64,000 nucleotides of DNA from Gloeocapsopsis sp. IPPAS B-1203. Its GTDB lineage: Bacteria; Cyanobacteriota; Cyanobacteriia; Cyanobacteriales; Chroococcidiopsidaceae. Where the stretch lies: the NCBI RefSeq assembly GCF_002749975.1, contig NZ_PEIG01000004.1:1-64000 (forward strand), written 5' to 3'. How positions within the stretch are numbered: position 1 is the first letter of the stretch; every line of letters begins with the position of its first letter. The translations under genes and the position numbers were made by a program. The notes beneath the pieces were generated by a model that was not told where the DNA came from, did no database searches, and was given only the letters and a program-made list of their open reading frames with translations. Positions 7,373 through 15,893 of the stretch are shown piece after piece.

Positions 7373-8536
7373 TTACACAATCATCGCCTGCTGACGCAGA
7401 CTAGCAATCGTTGCGATCGCATATTCTCCCACGCGATCAATCTCCTCATCTGTATTAAACCGCCCAATTCCAAACCGAACCGACGCATAAGCGAGTTTCT
7501 CAGTACGCCCCAACGCCATCAGAACGTGAGAAGGTGCTGTTTTTGCCGAAGAACACGCTGCACCAGAAGAAACCGCCATCACAGGCTGCAATCCGAGTAA
7601 CAACGCCGCACCATCTACACCCTCTACAGAAATATTCAAATTTCCTGGTAATCTTTGCGTAGGATGTCCATTCAGATGAATTCCAGATTGACTCAAGTGT
7701 TGCCACAACTTATCTCTTAACGCAACCAAGCGTCTAGCTTCAGTTTCTTGTTCTGCTAACGCAATTTCTACCGCTTTCGCAAATCCGACAATTTGTGGTG
7801 GATACAGCGTTCCCGATCGCATTCCGCGTTCGTGCCCTCCACCATGTAACTGTGGCGCAATTTGTACCCTAGGATTGCGCCGCCGCACGTATAATGCACC
7901 AATACCTTTAGGACCATAAACTTTGTGTGCAGTCATTGATAATAAATCAATTTTCATCGCTTGCACGTCTAGCGGAATTTTACCAATTGCTTGCGCGGCA
8001 TCAGTATGAAATAGAACATTGCGATCGCGACACATTTGCCCAATGTTTGCCAAAGGCTGCAACACGCCAATCTCATTATTAGCCGCCATCACGGAAACTA
8101 AAACGGTATCAGGGCGAAAAGCCTTTTCCAACTCAACTAAGTCGATTAATCCATCTTCTTGTACAGGTAAAAATGCAACTTCAAAGCCAAGCGATCGCAA
8201 ATACTCACACGGGTCAAGCACTGCATTATGCTCAGTTTGGACAGTAATAATATGCCGTCCTTTTTGGAAGTATGCTTCTGCAGCTCCTTTAATTGCTAAA
8301 TTATTTGCTTCTGTCGCCCCACTTGTAAAGATAATTTCTTCTGGTGTCGCACCAATTGCCTCTGCTAATATATTGCGTGCTTGTTTAACCGCCGCTTCTA
8401 CTTCCCAACCATAAAGATGACTTGTACTTGATGGATTACCAAAGTGTTCGGTAAAGTACGGTAGCATTGCTGCTAACACGCGCTCATCTACAGGTGTGGT
8501 TGCATGGTTATCTAAATAAATTGGGCGATTAGCCAT
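7373..8536 (-). CDS. iscS: cysteine desulfurase (IscS/NifS family)
   Basis: 387 aa PLP enzyme that removes sulfur from L-cysteine to give alanine and an enzyme persulfide for iron-sulfur cluster and other thio-cofactor assembly. N-terminal IYLDNHATTPVD is the family signature. HTDAAQ (177-182) binds the cofactor, and the Schiff-base lysine is K205 in TAHKVYGPKG. The persulfide-forming cysteine is C328 in SSGAACSSAK, on a loop of the IscS/NifS (group I) type rather than the SufS type. Length is normal. The ATG at 8536 is followed at once by MANRPIYLDN, so the start is firm. No nif or isc partner genes are adjacent. Downstream on the same strand is the FAD gene's convergent end. Confidence 0.93.
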   Translation of the reverse strand: MANRPIYLDNHATTPVDERVLAAMLPYFTEHFGNPSSTSHLYGWEVEAAVKQARNILAEAIGATPEEIIFTSGATEANNLAIKGAAEAYFQKGRHIITVQTEHNAVLDPCEYLRSLGFEVAFLPVQEDGLIDLVELEKAFRPDTVLVSVMAANNEIGVLQPLANIGQMCRDRNVLFHTDAAQAIGKIPLDVQAMKIDLLSMTAHKVYGPKGIGALYVRRRNPRVQIAPQLHGGGHERGMRSGTLYPPQIVGFAKAVEIALAEQETEARRLVALRDKLWQHLSQSGIHLNGHPTQRLPGNLNISVEGVDGAALLLGLQPVMAVSSGAACSSAKTAPSHVLMALGRTEKLAYASVRFGIGRFNTDEEIDRVGEYAIATIASLRQQAMIV

Positions 8537-8541
8537 ATTCC

Positions 8542-9168
8542 CTAACTTAATACTTGTCCTATATTTTTTAATATACCGAGAACTTTATATAACTCATTTT
8601 CGCGCTTGAGCAGTGTAAACTGCTCGGACAATGCATATTGAGGAATATCTTGTTTCAGTAGCTTGAGAAATATAAATTCGCTACCATTCGTAACTAATCC
8701 AAATACTAGGTTTTCTGGATAAGGGTTGCTTAGCATATAAGCTAGAGCTTGCGGTATTGCTGTATACAAAGAAAATACAGTACTTTTTGATTCGATAACA
8801 AGTAGCCAAAACTGATGCTTTAAGACTAATACATCAATCCTACCTTTTACGACTTCTCCTTCATCTTCTTGTCTAATTTCTATAGACTCCTCAGTCTCTA
8901 CATAAAAAGGAGGACGATAAAAGCTTGCTAAATCAAGTAATGGTGATAACACTACCATTTTTACTAATTCTTCAGAAACAGCATGACGCTCAATTAAACT
9001 GAAATAGTTTGTTTTTACTCTATCTAGTTGCTGTCTCTCTGGATCAGAAATATTTGGTAAATTTTCAAACCACTCGTTAAAGAAGTTCTCATCAACAGCA
9101 AGATGCAAGTTAAACTTTTCTTTTAAGTAATAAAGGCTGATGTTTTGTGCTGAAATGACTTGAACCAT
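8542..9168 (-). CDS. PD-(D/E)XK nuclease-like protein (HsdR N-terminal type)
   Basis: About 208 aa from the chosen start MVQVISAQNISL; a 17-residue Lys-rich extension to 9219 looks non-coding. The centre reads GRIDVLVLKHQFWLLVIESKS: D in GRIDV and E-x-K in VIESK fit a restriction-endonuclease-like (PD-(D/E)XK) core, as in the type I HsdR N-terminal family. Cyanobacteria carry many stand-alone copies of this fold with no methylase partner, and none is seen here. It starts just upstream of the cysteine desulfurase gene on the same strand with a 5 bp gap, so they may be co-transcribed. Function unknown. Confidence 0.7.
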   Translation of the reverse strand: MVQVISAQNISLYYLKEKFNLHLAVDENFFNEWFENLPNISDPERQQLDRVKTNYFSLIERHAVSEELVKMVVLSPLLDLASFYRPPFYVETEESIEIRQEDEGEVVKGRIDVLVLKHQFWLLVIESKSTVFSLYTAIPQALAYMLSNPYPENLVFGLVTNGSEFIFLKLLKQDIPQYALSEQFTLLKRENELYKVLGILKNIGQVLS

Positions 9169-9436
9169 AGTTTTTTTAATTTTTATGGTATTTTTCTTAA
9201 ACAAATGACAGACAAACAAAAAAAGATTTTAGATTATTCATAATAATTAAGCGTTTAAAAATAATTATAATGTTATTTCTCAATGTATTCCAATGTATTC
9301 CTTATTTTTCTAACTTAGGCTTTTAAGGATATAATTATTATAGGTTATAAACACTTCAAGCATAAATAGCCTTCTCAAATAATTATATAATCTTTAATCT
9401 AAATTATAATTTAAAATATAGAAAAGAGCAGTACCA

Positions 9437-10297
9437 ATGAGTAAAAACCTACGACGTGAATTTGGTAGCCGTGATGAATTAGCTGCCTACTTACGCGAAC
9501 AATTTCCGGATGCAGCAAAACGCGACAATCATATTTCTCAAATAGTAGGAGGACGAGCATCTGCAGAAGCAGCGTTAGCAAAAATCGATGCAGCACAATA
9601 CGCTAAGTCACGAAATTTCTTAACAGGTGCAGTAACAAAGCTTTCACCATATATTCGTTATGGAGTTTTGAGTTTAGCTGAAATTCGAGATTATGTTTTG
9701 CAAATCCAACATCAAGATGAAGCCACTAAACTCATTAACGAACTCGGTTGGCGTGACTATTGGCAGCGATTGTATGTCAAATTAGGCAATGGTATTTGGG
9801 AAGATCAAGAACCTTATAAAACTGGCTATAAAGTTCAAGAATATCAACAAGAATTACCAGATGATATTGCTAATGGAACAAGTGAACGAGTCTGCATTGA
9901 TAGCTTTAGCCGCGATTTAAGAAAAATTGGCTATTTACACAATCATATGCGAATGTGGCTAGCAGCATATATTGTCCATTGGCGGCGCGTTCGTTGGCAA
10001 ACAGGAGCAAAGTGGTTTTTAGAGCATCTTTTAGATGGCGATCCAGCAAGTAATAATATGTCATGGCAATGGGTTGCGAGTACATTTAGCCATAAGCCCT
10101 ATTATTTCAACCGCGAGAATTTAGAAAGATACACTGCAGGAGTTTATTGTCGGGAATGTCCTTTATATGGGAACTGCGATTTTGAAGGTAGTTATGAGGA
10201 GTTAGAACAAAAACTATTTCCTCAAGGAGAGTTTAGCAACAATCGTGGTAGTCAAAGTTGGCAACGGGGAAGAAAGGGGCGAAAAGCGCGGGGTTAG
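9437..10297 (+). CDS. photolyase-like FAD-binding domain protein, no antenna domain
   Basis: 286 aa consisting only of the helical FAD-binding domain of the DNA photolyase/cryptochrome family (PF03441 type). Visible: LTGAVTKLSPYIRYGVLS (start of the domain), ELGWRDYWQRL, RKIGYLHNHMRMWLA and LLDGDPASNNMSWQWVAS, the last being the conserved FAD-contacting segment. Photolyases normally have about 150-200 further N-terminal residues with an alpha/beta antenna fold; here the protein begins almost at the FAD domain. A Cys cluster near the end (YCRECPLYGNC, about 239-249) is not typical of classical enzymes. A separate antenna-like gene lies at 11589-12014. DNA repair or photosensing is inferred, not shown. 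Confidence 0.85.
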   Translation: MSKNLRREFGSRDELAAYLREQFPDAAKRDNHISQIVGGRASAEAALAKIDAAQYAKSRNFLTGAVTKLSPYIRYGVLSLAEIRDYVLQIQHQDEATKLINELGWRDYWQRLYVKLGNGIWEDQEPYKTGYKVQEYQQELPDDIANGTSERVCIDSFSRDLRKIGYLHNHMRMWLAAYIVHWRRVRWQTGAKWFLEHLLDGDPASNNMSWQWVASTFSHKPYYFNRENLERYTAGVYCRECPLYGNCDFEGSYEELEQKLFPQGEFSNNRGSQSWQRGRKGRKARG

Positions 10298-10329
10298 GAG
10301 TGTGGGAGAGATTTAATTATTGTTCTTTA

Positions 10330-10403
10330 CTACCCGCCTACCCTACTACTCTACTACCCAACTACCCCCCTACTCTCTTACCCAACTACCCGCCTACTCT
10401 CTT
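10330..10403. repeat. tandem 24-nt CT-rich repeat between convergent genes
   Basis: Two adjacent 24-nt copies (10356-10379 and 10380-10403) of ACCCAACTACCC then C or G, then CCTACTCTCTT, differ at one base. Degenerate copies extend upstream to about 10330. The array ends 1 bp before the stop codon of the potassium channel gene. Low-complexity repeats of this sort are common between cyanobacterial genes. Only two good copies and no spacers, so it is not CRISPR. Confidence 0.75.
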
Positions 10404-10404
10404 C

Positions 10405-11460
10405 CTATCTTTGGGAACCTCGATATCTCATATCGCGTTTTAACACGTAATTTTTGGCAAATTGAGGGATGTCCCCACGATGTCCCATGACAATGACTGT
10501 ATCGCCGACTTCGAGTAACATCTCGTGTTTGGGGTGAATGACCATTGTACCGTCAGTTTTTCGTAATGCAACAACAATAAAGGCTCCTTTACCTCGAATC
10601 TCAATATCACTTACAGTTTGATTTGCTAAGGGAGAATCAGCAGGAATTGCTAACTCATCCACTCGTACATCTATTTCTGCTAAAAGTTCATTTAAAGTGT
10701 TGCGTCCGTCATCTTGCTGTAAAAAGTCCATTGCAGCAGGATGCGTAATCATATGTGCCATTCTCTCAGCACCGATCGCCGCTGGTAAAACAACTTGATC
10801 TGCACCTGCTAGGCGGAGTTTCTTTTCGGTTGAAGGTAATTCTCCACGGGCAATAATTTGCAAATCGGGGTTAAGTTCGCGGGCGGTTAGTGTGATAAAA
10901 ACATTAACAGCATCATCAGGAAGTACGGTCGCTAGAGCTTTCGCTCGTTGAATTCCAGCAGCGTGTAATATTGTTTCATCTGCTGCATTACCTTGTTTGA
11001 CTAAATAGCCTTTTGCTTCAGCTTTAGCAATGCGATCGCCACTGCCATCAATCACAATAAACGGTTGATTAACTCGTGCTAAGCGTCGTGCCAGAATTTC
11101 TCCAATGCGCCCAAAACCACAAATAATGACGTGCTGCTGTAGCTTGTCCATTTCGCGTTCCCTGCGTCTAGAATGTAGCGCTTTATTGATTTCACCTTCT
11201 GTCACCATCTGCACAACACCACCGACGATAAAAACCACCGATGTATAGCCTGCAACAATGACTAAAATTGTAAATACTCGCAGCGCAGGTGAGGTAATCG
11301 GTCGTACTTCGCCATAACCTACACCAAAAATGGTGATAGCTGACATATAAACGGCATCTAGTAAACTCCAGCCCGCAAGAACATACCCCATCACCGCAAT
11401 TATGATGGTAGAGACAAACGCAATCGCTCCCAGAACAATATTTCTAAACGAGCTTTTCAT
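10405..11460 (-). CDS. RCK-domain potassium channel
   Basis: 351 aa. Two membrane helices (about 7-30 and 60-85) surround a pore loop. The selectivity filter at 43-51 reads TIFGVGYGE, a GYGE variant of the usual TVGYGD. A RCK N-terminal Rossmann domain follows, with GFGRIGE at 115-121, then the NAADETILHAAGI segment, and a TrkA-C/RCK-C domain (about 265-340, PLANQTVSDIEIRGKGAFI). This is the MthK-like layout of a 2TM channel gated by ligand binding to a cytoplasmic RCK ring. It acts in the plasma membrane. Divergent from the antenna-like gene at 11589 and convergent with the photolyase-like gene. Confidence 0.88.
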   Translation of the reverse strand: MKSSFRNIVLGAIAFVSTIIIAVMGYVLAGWSLLDAVYMSAITIFGVGYGEVRPITSPALRVFTILVIVAGYTSVVFIVGGVVQMVTEGEINKALHSRRREREMDKLQQHVIICGFGRIGEILARRLARVNQPFIVIDGSGDRIAKAEAKGYLVKQGNAADETILHAAGIQRAKALATVLPDDAVNVFITLTARELNPDLQIIARGELPSTEKKLRLAGADQVVLPAAIGAERMAHMITHPAAMDFLQQDDGRNTLNELLAEIDVRVDELAIPADSPLANQTVSDIEIRGKGAFIVVALRKTDGTMVIHPKHEMLLEVGDTVIVMGHRGDIPQFAKNYVLKRDMRYRGSQR

Positions 11461-11588
11461 TCAAATTGAAGTAAATGTAGCGTAATTCTCGTCTACCAGA
11501 GCAAAAAAATGTGATTTCAAGCACCATCTAATCAATAACAGCTAATGGCATAATTTTCTAGCTACTGCAAATACTCTTCCAGAATTTA

Positions 11589-12014
11589 ATGAATCAACCG
11601 ATTATTTGGGTACATGGTGATTGTCTCAGCCCATACAATCCTGCACTAAAAGCTTACCCAGGTGCTCCCGCAATTTGGGTGTGGGACGATGTACTGATCG
11701 CAGAATGGCAATTAAGCCTCAAACGCCTAACTTTTATTTACGAATGCTTACTCGAATTACCTGTAACAATCCGACGCGGAGATGTCGCCACCGAAGTGGT
11801 TGCTTTTGCTCAAGAACACAATACTAACCTTGTTGTCACCGCAGAAAGTCCTAGCCCGCGCTTCGATACGATTTGTGATGAAATTGAAAACTCGATGTCA
11901 TTAGAAGTGCTAGCTATCGAACCATTTTTAGATTATGACGGCTATATTGACCTCAAGCGTTTCTCTCGTTACTGGAAAATAGCACAGAAGTATGTATTTG
12001 GTAAGAAATGGTAA
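11589..12014 (+). CDS. photolyase antenna-domain-like protein
   Basis: 141 aa, resembling the N-terminal alpha/beta domain of DNA photolyases (PF00875 type) without the FAD domain. IIWVHGDCLSPYNPAL parallels LVWFRxDLRxxDNPAL, APAIWVWDD parallels the second strand, and TIRRGDVATEVVAFAQEH followed by NTNLVV parallels the REGD and antenna-helix segment. The Arg-Asp of the classical first motif (DLR) is replaced by GDCLSP. The C-terminal RYWKIAQKYVFGKKW is basic. Its natural partner may be the stand-alone FAD domain at 9437-10297, from which it is separated by the divergent potassium channel gene. Assignment is by alignment from memory. Confidence 0.65.
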   Translation: MNQPIIWVHGDCLSPYNPALKAYPGAPAIWVWDDVLIAEWQLSLKRLTFIYECLLELPVTIRRGDVATEVVAFAQEHNTNLVVTAESPSPRFDTICDEIENSMSLEVLAIEPFLDYDGYIDLKRFSRYWKIAQKYVFGKKW

Positions 12015-12028
12015 TTGGTAATGGGTGA
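12008..12028 (+). repeat. STRR heptamer repeat
   Basis: GGTAATTGGTAATGGG just inside and after the stop of the antenna-like gene is a short heptameric TAATTGG repeat (STRR) of the kind common in cyanobacterial intergenic DNA. An opposite-orientation copy lies at 12200-12230, so the 250-bp gap could fold on itself. Confidence 0.7.
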
Positions 12029-12199
12029 TAGTTGAAATTATATTATTTAATTAAAGCTTATGTCATCTTAAATTGATGATTTTTTCTATACAGATTATTG
12101 TGTAATACAAATTCTCCAAACTGAAAGTTTTATTAAGTTAAAACTTACCCATAATAAGCCGATAAATTACGTCATCATGCCAAAAAAATCTGCTTATAT

Positions 12200-12230
12200 T
12201 ATTACCAATTACCGATTACCATTTACCACC
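12200..12230 (-). repeat. STRR heptamer repeat, inverted copy
   Basis: ATTACCAATTACCGATTACC and the following ATTTACCACC form the reverse complement of the TAATTGG heptamer. It lies 35 bp upstream of the ABC exporter start, so it sits in that gene's promoter region. Confidence 0.7.
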
Positions 12231-12264
12231 AAAATTATTCGTAATTATTGGCTTCTCACCTACT

Positions 12265-14046
12265 ATGAATGTTCCTCTTAAACAGTATACTAAACTACTA
12301 AGTAGCTACTTGAAACCGCAGCAAGGTCGTGTTGCGTTGTTTGCTGTTGCGTTGCTTACAAGCATTGGTTTACAAGTACTTAGCCCGCAAATTTTAGGCT
12401 ATTTTATTGATACTTCAATTGCTGGTGGATCAGGGCAAGTTTTATTTGGTGCAGCATTACTTTTTATTGGTGCTGCTTTCCTAACACAGTTATTGTCGGT
12501 TGTCGCAACCTATTTAGGTGAAAACGTTGCGTGGACTGCGACTAATGCACTCAGAGCAGATATTGTAGAACACTGTATCCAATTAGATTTATCGTTCTAT
12601 AAATCACGCACATCTGGCGAGTTATTGGAAAGAGTAGATGGTGATGTTAATGTTCTATCGCGTTTCTTTTCGCAGTTGGCAATTCATACATTAGGTAATG
12701 CTATCTTGCTACTAGGTATTCTAGTAGCGTTATTTTTCGAGAATTGGTTAGCAGGAGTCAGCTTAACGCTATTTGCGCTCTTTGCCTTGACGATATTATT
12801 GGGTTTACATTCTTTTGCAGTAGCACCTTGGACAACTTATTTACAAGTCAGTGCAGAATTTTTTGGCTTTATCGGAGAACACTTAGTCGGAAGAGAAGAT
12901 ATTCGCGCGAATGGTGCGGTTAGCTATGTGATGCGGCGTTTTCATCAAATTTTACAACGCTGGCTGCGAGTTTACCAAAAGGCTCGTTTTACAAGTACAA
13001 TTCTCTGGTCTACATCAGTTGGTTTATTCACGATTGGCAATGCGATCGCCCTTGGGGTGAGTGCCTATCTCTGGAATCAAAATGCAATTACTCTCGGCAG
13101 TGCTTACCTGATTTTTCACTACACTAACTTACTAAACCAACCTATCGAGCGCATCCGCGAAGAACTCGAAGATCTGCAACAAGTCGAAGCAAGTATTCAC
13201 CGCATCCGCGAAATCTTACAAGTACAGTCGCGTTTAGGTACAGGAGGCGATCGCCCTCTTTCTCAAGGTGCGCTGTCAGTATCTTGCGAACAAGTTTGGT
13301 TTGCTTACGAATTAGCACAGCAAACAGCCTCAAACTCCTATCTCACGCCTCAAGAGTGGACACTTCAAGACATCTCGTTTTACCTTCCTGCGGGTCAAGT
13401 TTTGGGTATATTAGGGCGTACAGGTAGTGGTAAAACAACATTAGCTCGACTGTTGCTCCGGTTTTATGACGCGCAATTGGGTTGCATTCGTTTAGGGGAT
13501 GTGGCGATCGCGCAAACACCATTAACAACACTCCGACAACGTGTTGGTTTAGTCACGCAAGATGTGCAACTATTTCAAGCAAGTGTGCGCGATAATCTGA
13601 CCTTTTTTGATTCCACAATTCCCGACGCCCAAATTTGGCAGACACTAGAACTGTTAGGACTTGCACCCTGGCTGCGATCGCTTCCTGAACACCTCGACAC
13701 TCAGCTTGATTCTAACGCTGGTGGACTTTCTGCTGGACAAGCACAACTTTTAACTTTTGCGCGTGTTTTTCTCAAAAATCCTGGTTTAGTCATTCTTGAT
13801 GAAGCATCTTCTCGTCTCGATCCGCTCACCGAAGATTTAATTGAACAAGCAGTAGACAAATTACTCAACCGCTGTACAGGAATTATTATTGCCCATCGCT
13901 TACAGACTGTACAACGCGCCGATCAAATCTTAATTTTGGATCAAGGACGCATACTAGAGTACGGCGATCGCCACAGCTTGCTCAATAACCCTCATTCTCG
14001 TTTCTCTCAATTATTAAAAGCAGGAACAACAGATTTTTTGGTGTAG
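12265..14046 (+). CDS. ABC exporter half-transporter (permease + ATPase)
   Basis: 593 aa: six membrane helices (about 20-310) followed by an ATPase domain (about 350-580). Walker A is GRTGSGKTT, Walker B LVILDEASS with the catalytic Glu intact, and the H-loop is IIIAHRLQ. The signature is LSAGQ instead of LSGGQ. This MdlB/MsbA-like exporter probably pairs with the half-exporter at 21402-23231, whose defect lies on the matching face of the dimer. It precedes the PchR-like regulator and siderophore receptor genes, so a role in siderophore movement across the inner membrane is likely but unproven. The ATG at 12265 is followed by MNVPLKQYTKLL. Confidence 0.85.
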   Translation: MNVPLKQYTKLLSSYLKPQQGRVALFAVALLTSIGLQVLSPQILGYFIDTSIAGGSGQVLFGAALLFIGAAFLTQLLSVVATYLGENVAWTATNALRADIVEHCIQLDLSFYKSRTSGELLERVDGDVNVLSRFFSQLAIHTLGNAILLLGILVALFFENWLAGVSLTLFALFALTILLGLHSFAVAPWTTYLQVSAEFFGFIGEHLVGREDIRANGAVSYVMRRFHQILQRWLRVYQKARFTSTILWSTSVGLFTIGNAIALGVSAYLWNQNAITLGSAYLIFHYTNLLNQPIERIREELEDLQQVEASIHRIREILQVQSRLGTGGDRPLSQGALSVSCEQVWFAYELAQQTASNSYLTPQEWTLQDISFYLPAGQVLGILGRTGSGKTTLARLLLRFYDAQLGCIRLGDVAIAQTPLTTLRQRVGLVTQDVQLFQASVRDNLTFFDSTIPDAQIWQTLELLGLAPWLRSLPEHLDTQLDSNAGGLSAGQAQLLTFARVFLKNPGLVILDEASSRLDPLTEDLIEQAVDKLLNRCTGIIIAHRLQTVQRADQILILDQGRILEYGDRHSLLNNPHSRFSQLLKAGTTDFLV

Positions 14047-14050
14047 TCTG

Positions 14051-14095
14051 GTGACTAAAGTCACGGCTGAAAAACTAAGTCCACCTGCGCGGACT
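14051..14095. repeat. extragenic double-hairpin repeat
   Basis: Two small inverted repeats lie just after the ABC exporter stop: GTGACTAAAGTCAC (14051-14064) and AGTCC-acctgcgc-GGACT near 14079-14095. Together they match a dispersed extragenic repeat type of cyanobacteria. They could also act as a transcription end, but no T-run follows. Confidence 0.6.
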
Positions 14096-14197
14096 TATAC
14101 AAAATAAGCGCTCTATAAACCTTTACTCTCCCGCTGCTTCACTTCTTACATAGCTGCTCTTTCAACCACTAAGCTCTTTTCTGACGTATGATTAATT

Positions 14198-14216
14198 AAT
14201 GCAAAATATTAGCATT
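14198..14216. promoter_or_regulatory. Fur-box-like palindrome upstream of AraC regulator
   Basis: AATGCaaaatattaGCATT is a 19-bp AT-rich inverted repeat 38 bp before the regulator ATG. Fur boxes are 19-bp AT-rich palindromes, and the setting (PchR-like regulator of a siderophore locus) makes iron control plausible. Only the 5-bp arms match, so this is tentative. Confidence 0.3.
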
Positions 14217-14253
14217 TATTCTCCTGTGTTCTGATTGTGTTGGAGATTGCTCA

Positions 14254-15252
14254 ATGAGCTTAAAACTTTCAGATGCAGATTGGGGTGAATTGTGGCAAGA
14301 AGACACCACGATCACACAATCCGATTTTTCTGAACAAGTCTGCAAATTTTCTGGGCAAATCGGGAAGGGAAGCGATCGCTATATTGCGCTACGCAATGGA
14401 CTGTACTTGATTATTTGCGATTATCAACTGTGGGAAGATGTAACTTTAGATAACCTATCTTCTTATGATTACCCAAGCAGTCTTTGTATCAGCTTTGTCG
14501 TTTCTGGAACGGTAAGAACGATTCATCACGGGCTAACAGACTATGTTTTTGAAGTGCCTGGAAAAAACCACATAGAATTTGTGTCTGAAGGTAGAGAGAC
14601 TGAAGATTGGTCGGCGGGCGATCGCATTATTAAAATTCGAGTAGGCATCACAACAGAAGCACTACGGACAATGAGTCATGATTCCGTTACTACCTTGCCT
14701 AAAGAATTCAAACTACTCGTTGAAGAACAAGAATTACCGCCTTTCTATCGCCTAGAAACAACCACTCCTGAAATGCATATAGCGCTACAACAGATCTTAA
14801 ATTGCCCTTATCAGGGATGGACGCGTCAGTATTATTTAGAAAGTAAAGCATTAGAATTACTCATTTTGTGGTTAACCCAAGCATCTGAACTTGACAAAAC
14901 ACTGAGATTATGTAGCCTTTCTTCTAGTGATATTGATTGCCTTTATCGAGCAAAGGATCTTTTAACCTGTAACTTAAGGCAACCTCCTTCATTACTAGAA
15001 CTAGCGCGGCAAGTTGGTTTGAATGACCGCAAGCTAAAGCAGGGTTTTCGTCAAATGTTTGGTACAACAGTTTTTGGCTATTTGCACGATCGCCGAATGC
15101 AGCAAGCACAACAGTTGCTAATTGCAGGGCAGATGAATATTAAAGAAACAGCGCGATTAGTCGGTTACGCCAGTCAGAGTTCGTTTAATGCAGCATTTAA
15201 GAAAACATTTGGTATAAATCCTAAAGCATTACAACGAGGAGTGAAGCACTAA
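14254..15252 (+). CDS. AraC-family regulator, PchR-like
   Basis: 332 aa. The N-terminal two thirds is a sensor region of unknown ligand. The C-terminal about 100 residues (235-332) is a double helix-turn-helix: LLELARQVGLNDRKLKQGFR and IKETARLVGYASQSSFNAAF, then FKKTFGINPKAL. PchR and its relatives activate siderophore receptor genes when bound by the ferric siderophore, and cyanobacterial TonB receptor genes are often preceded by such a gene. Here the receptor gene follows after two unrelated small genes. A 20-bp direct repeat at 16410-16450 is a natural candidate binding site. The ATG at 14254 is preceded by GGAG at a suitable distance. Confidence 0.88.
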   Translation: MSLKLSDADWGELWQEDTTITQSDFSEQVCKFSGQIGKGSDRYIALRNGLYLIICDYQLWEDVTLDNLSSYDYPSSLCISFVVSGTVRTIHHGLTDYVFEVPGKNHIEFVSEGRETEDWSAGDRIIKIRVGITTEALRTMSHDSVTTLPKEFKLLVEEQELPPFYRLETTTPEMHIALQQILNCPYQGWTRQYYLESKALELLILWLTQASELDKTLRLCSLSSSDIDCLYRAKDLLTCNLRQPPSLLELARQVGLNDRKLKQGFRQMFGTTVFGYLHDRRMQQAQQLLIAGQMNIKETARLVGYASQSSFNAAFKKTFGINPKALQRGVKH

Positions 15253-15297
15253 CTGCATATACTGAAGCTAGATGATAACAGCATCAGGAGTAGCACG

Positions 15298-15867
15298 ATG
15301 AGTCAAACGGCAACTGGGCAAGTGCGGTGGACGATCGCTGATGTCGATCTGCTAGCAGCAGATGAGTGGAAGCGCTACGAAATCATCGATGGGGAACTAT
15401 TTGTGACGAGAGCACCGCATTGGGGACATCAGGATACAGCAGGCAATATTCATGCAGAATTACGTACATGGTCACAATCTACTAAACAAGGTAAAGCAGT
15501 GCCAACACCTGGAATTATTTTTACGGAGACAGATAGTGTGATTCCAGATGTGGTGTGGATTAGTAGCGATCGCCTTGCTGTGTTGCTTGATGAGGCAGGT
15601 CATTTGACAGGCGCACCTGAATTAGTTGTGGAGGTGCTGTCGCCAGGAGTAATAAATGAACGTCGAGATAGAGAAGCCAAACTGAAACTTTATTCGATTC
15701 AGGGAGTTCAGGAATATTGGATTGCCGATTGGCGTTTAAAGCAAGTAGAAGTTTATCGCCGAGATAATGCTCAGTTGACGTTGGTGATGACGCTATTGGT
15801 TGGCGATGAAATCACTTCGCCATTGTTACCTAATTTTTGTTGTGCGATCGCGCGATTTTTTGTATGA
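15298..15867 (+). CDS. Uma2-family (DUF820) nuclease-fold protein
   Basis: 189 aa, the usual length of the Uma2/DUF820 family, a PD-(D/E)XK-fold group greatly expanded in cyanobacteria with mostly unknown function. Visible motifs: YEIIDGELFV, IIFTETDSVIPDVVWIS (the Asp of the core), ELVVEVLSPG (Glu of the core) and EAKLKLYSIQGVQEYWIAD. It lies 46 bp after the AraC gene and 27 bp before the DUF29 gene, all on the plus strand, splitting the regulator from the receptor. Probably not part of iron uptake. Confidence 0.88.
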   Translation: MSQTATGQVRWTIADVDLLAADEWKRYEIIDGELFVTRAPHWGHQDTAGNIHAELRTWSQSTKQGKAVPTPGIIFTETDSVIPDVVWISSDRLAVLLDEAGHLTGAPELVVEVLSPGVINERRDREAKLKLYSIQGVQEYWIADWRLKQVEVYRRDNAQLTLVMTLLVGDEITSPLLPNFCCAIARFFV

Positions 15868-15893
15868 AAGTCTAACACTAAGAAGAGATTGCT

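Noticed and set aside
10330-10403. CRISPR array
   Set aside because: Only two good 24-nt copies that are directly adjacent, with no spacers and no cas genes.
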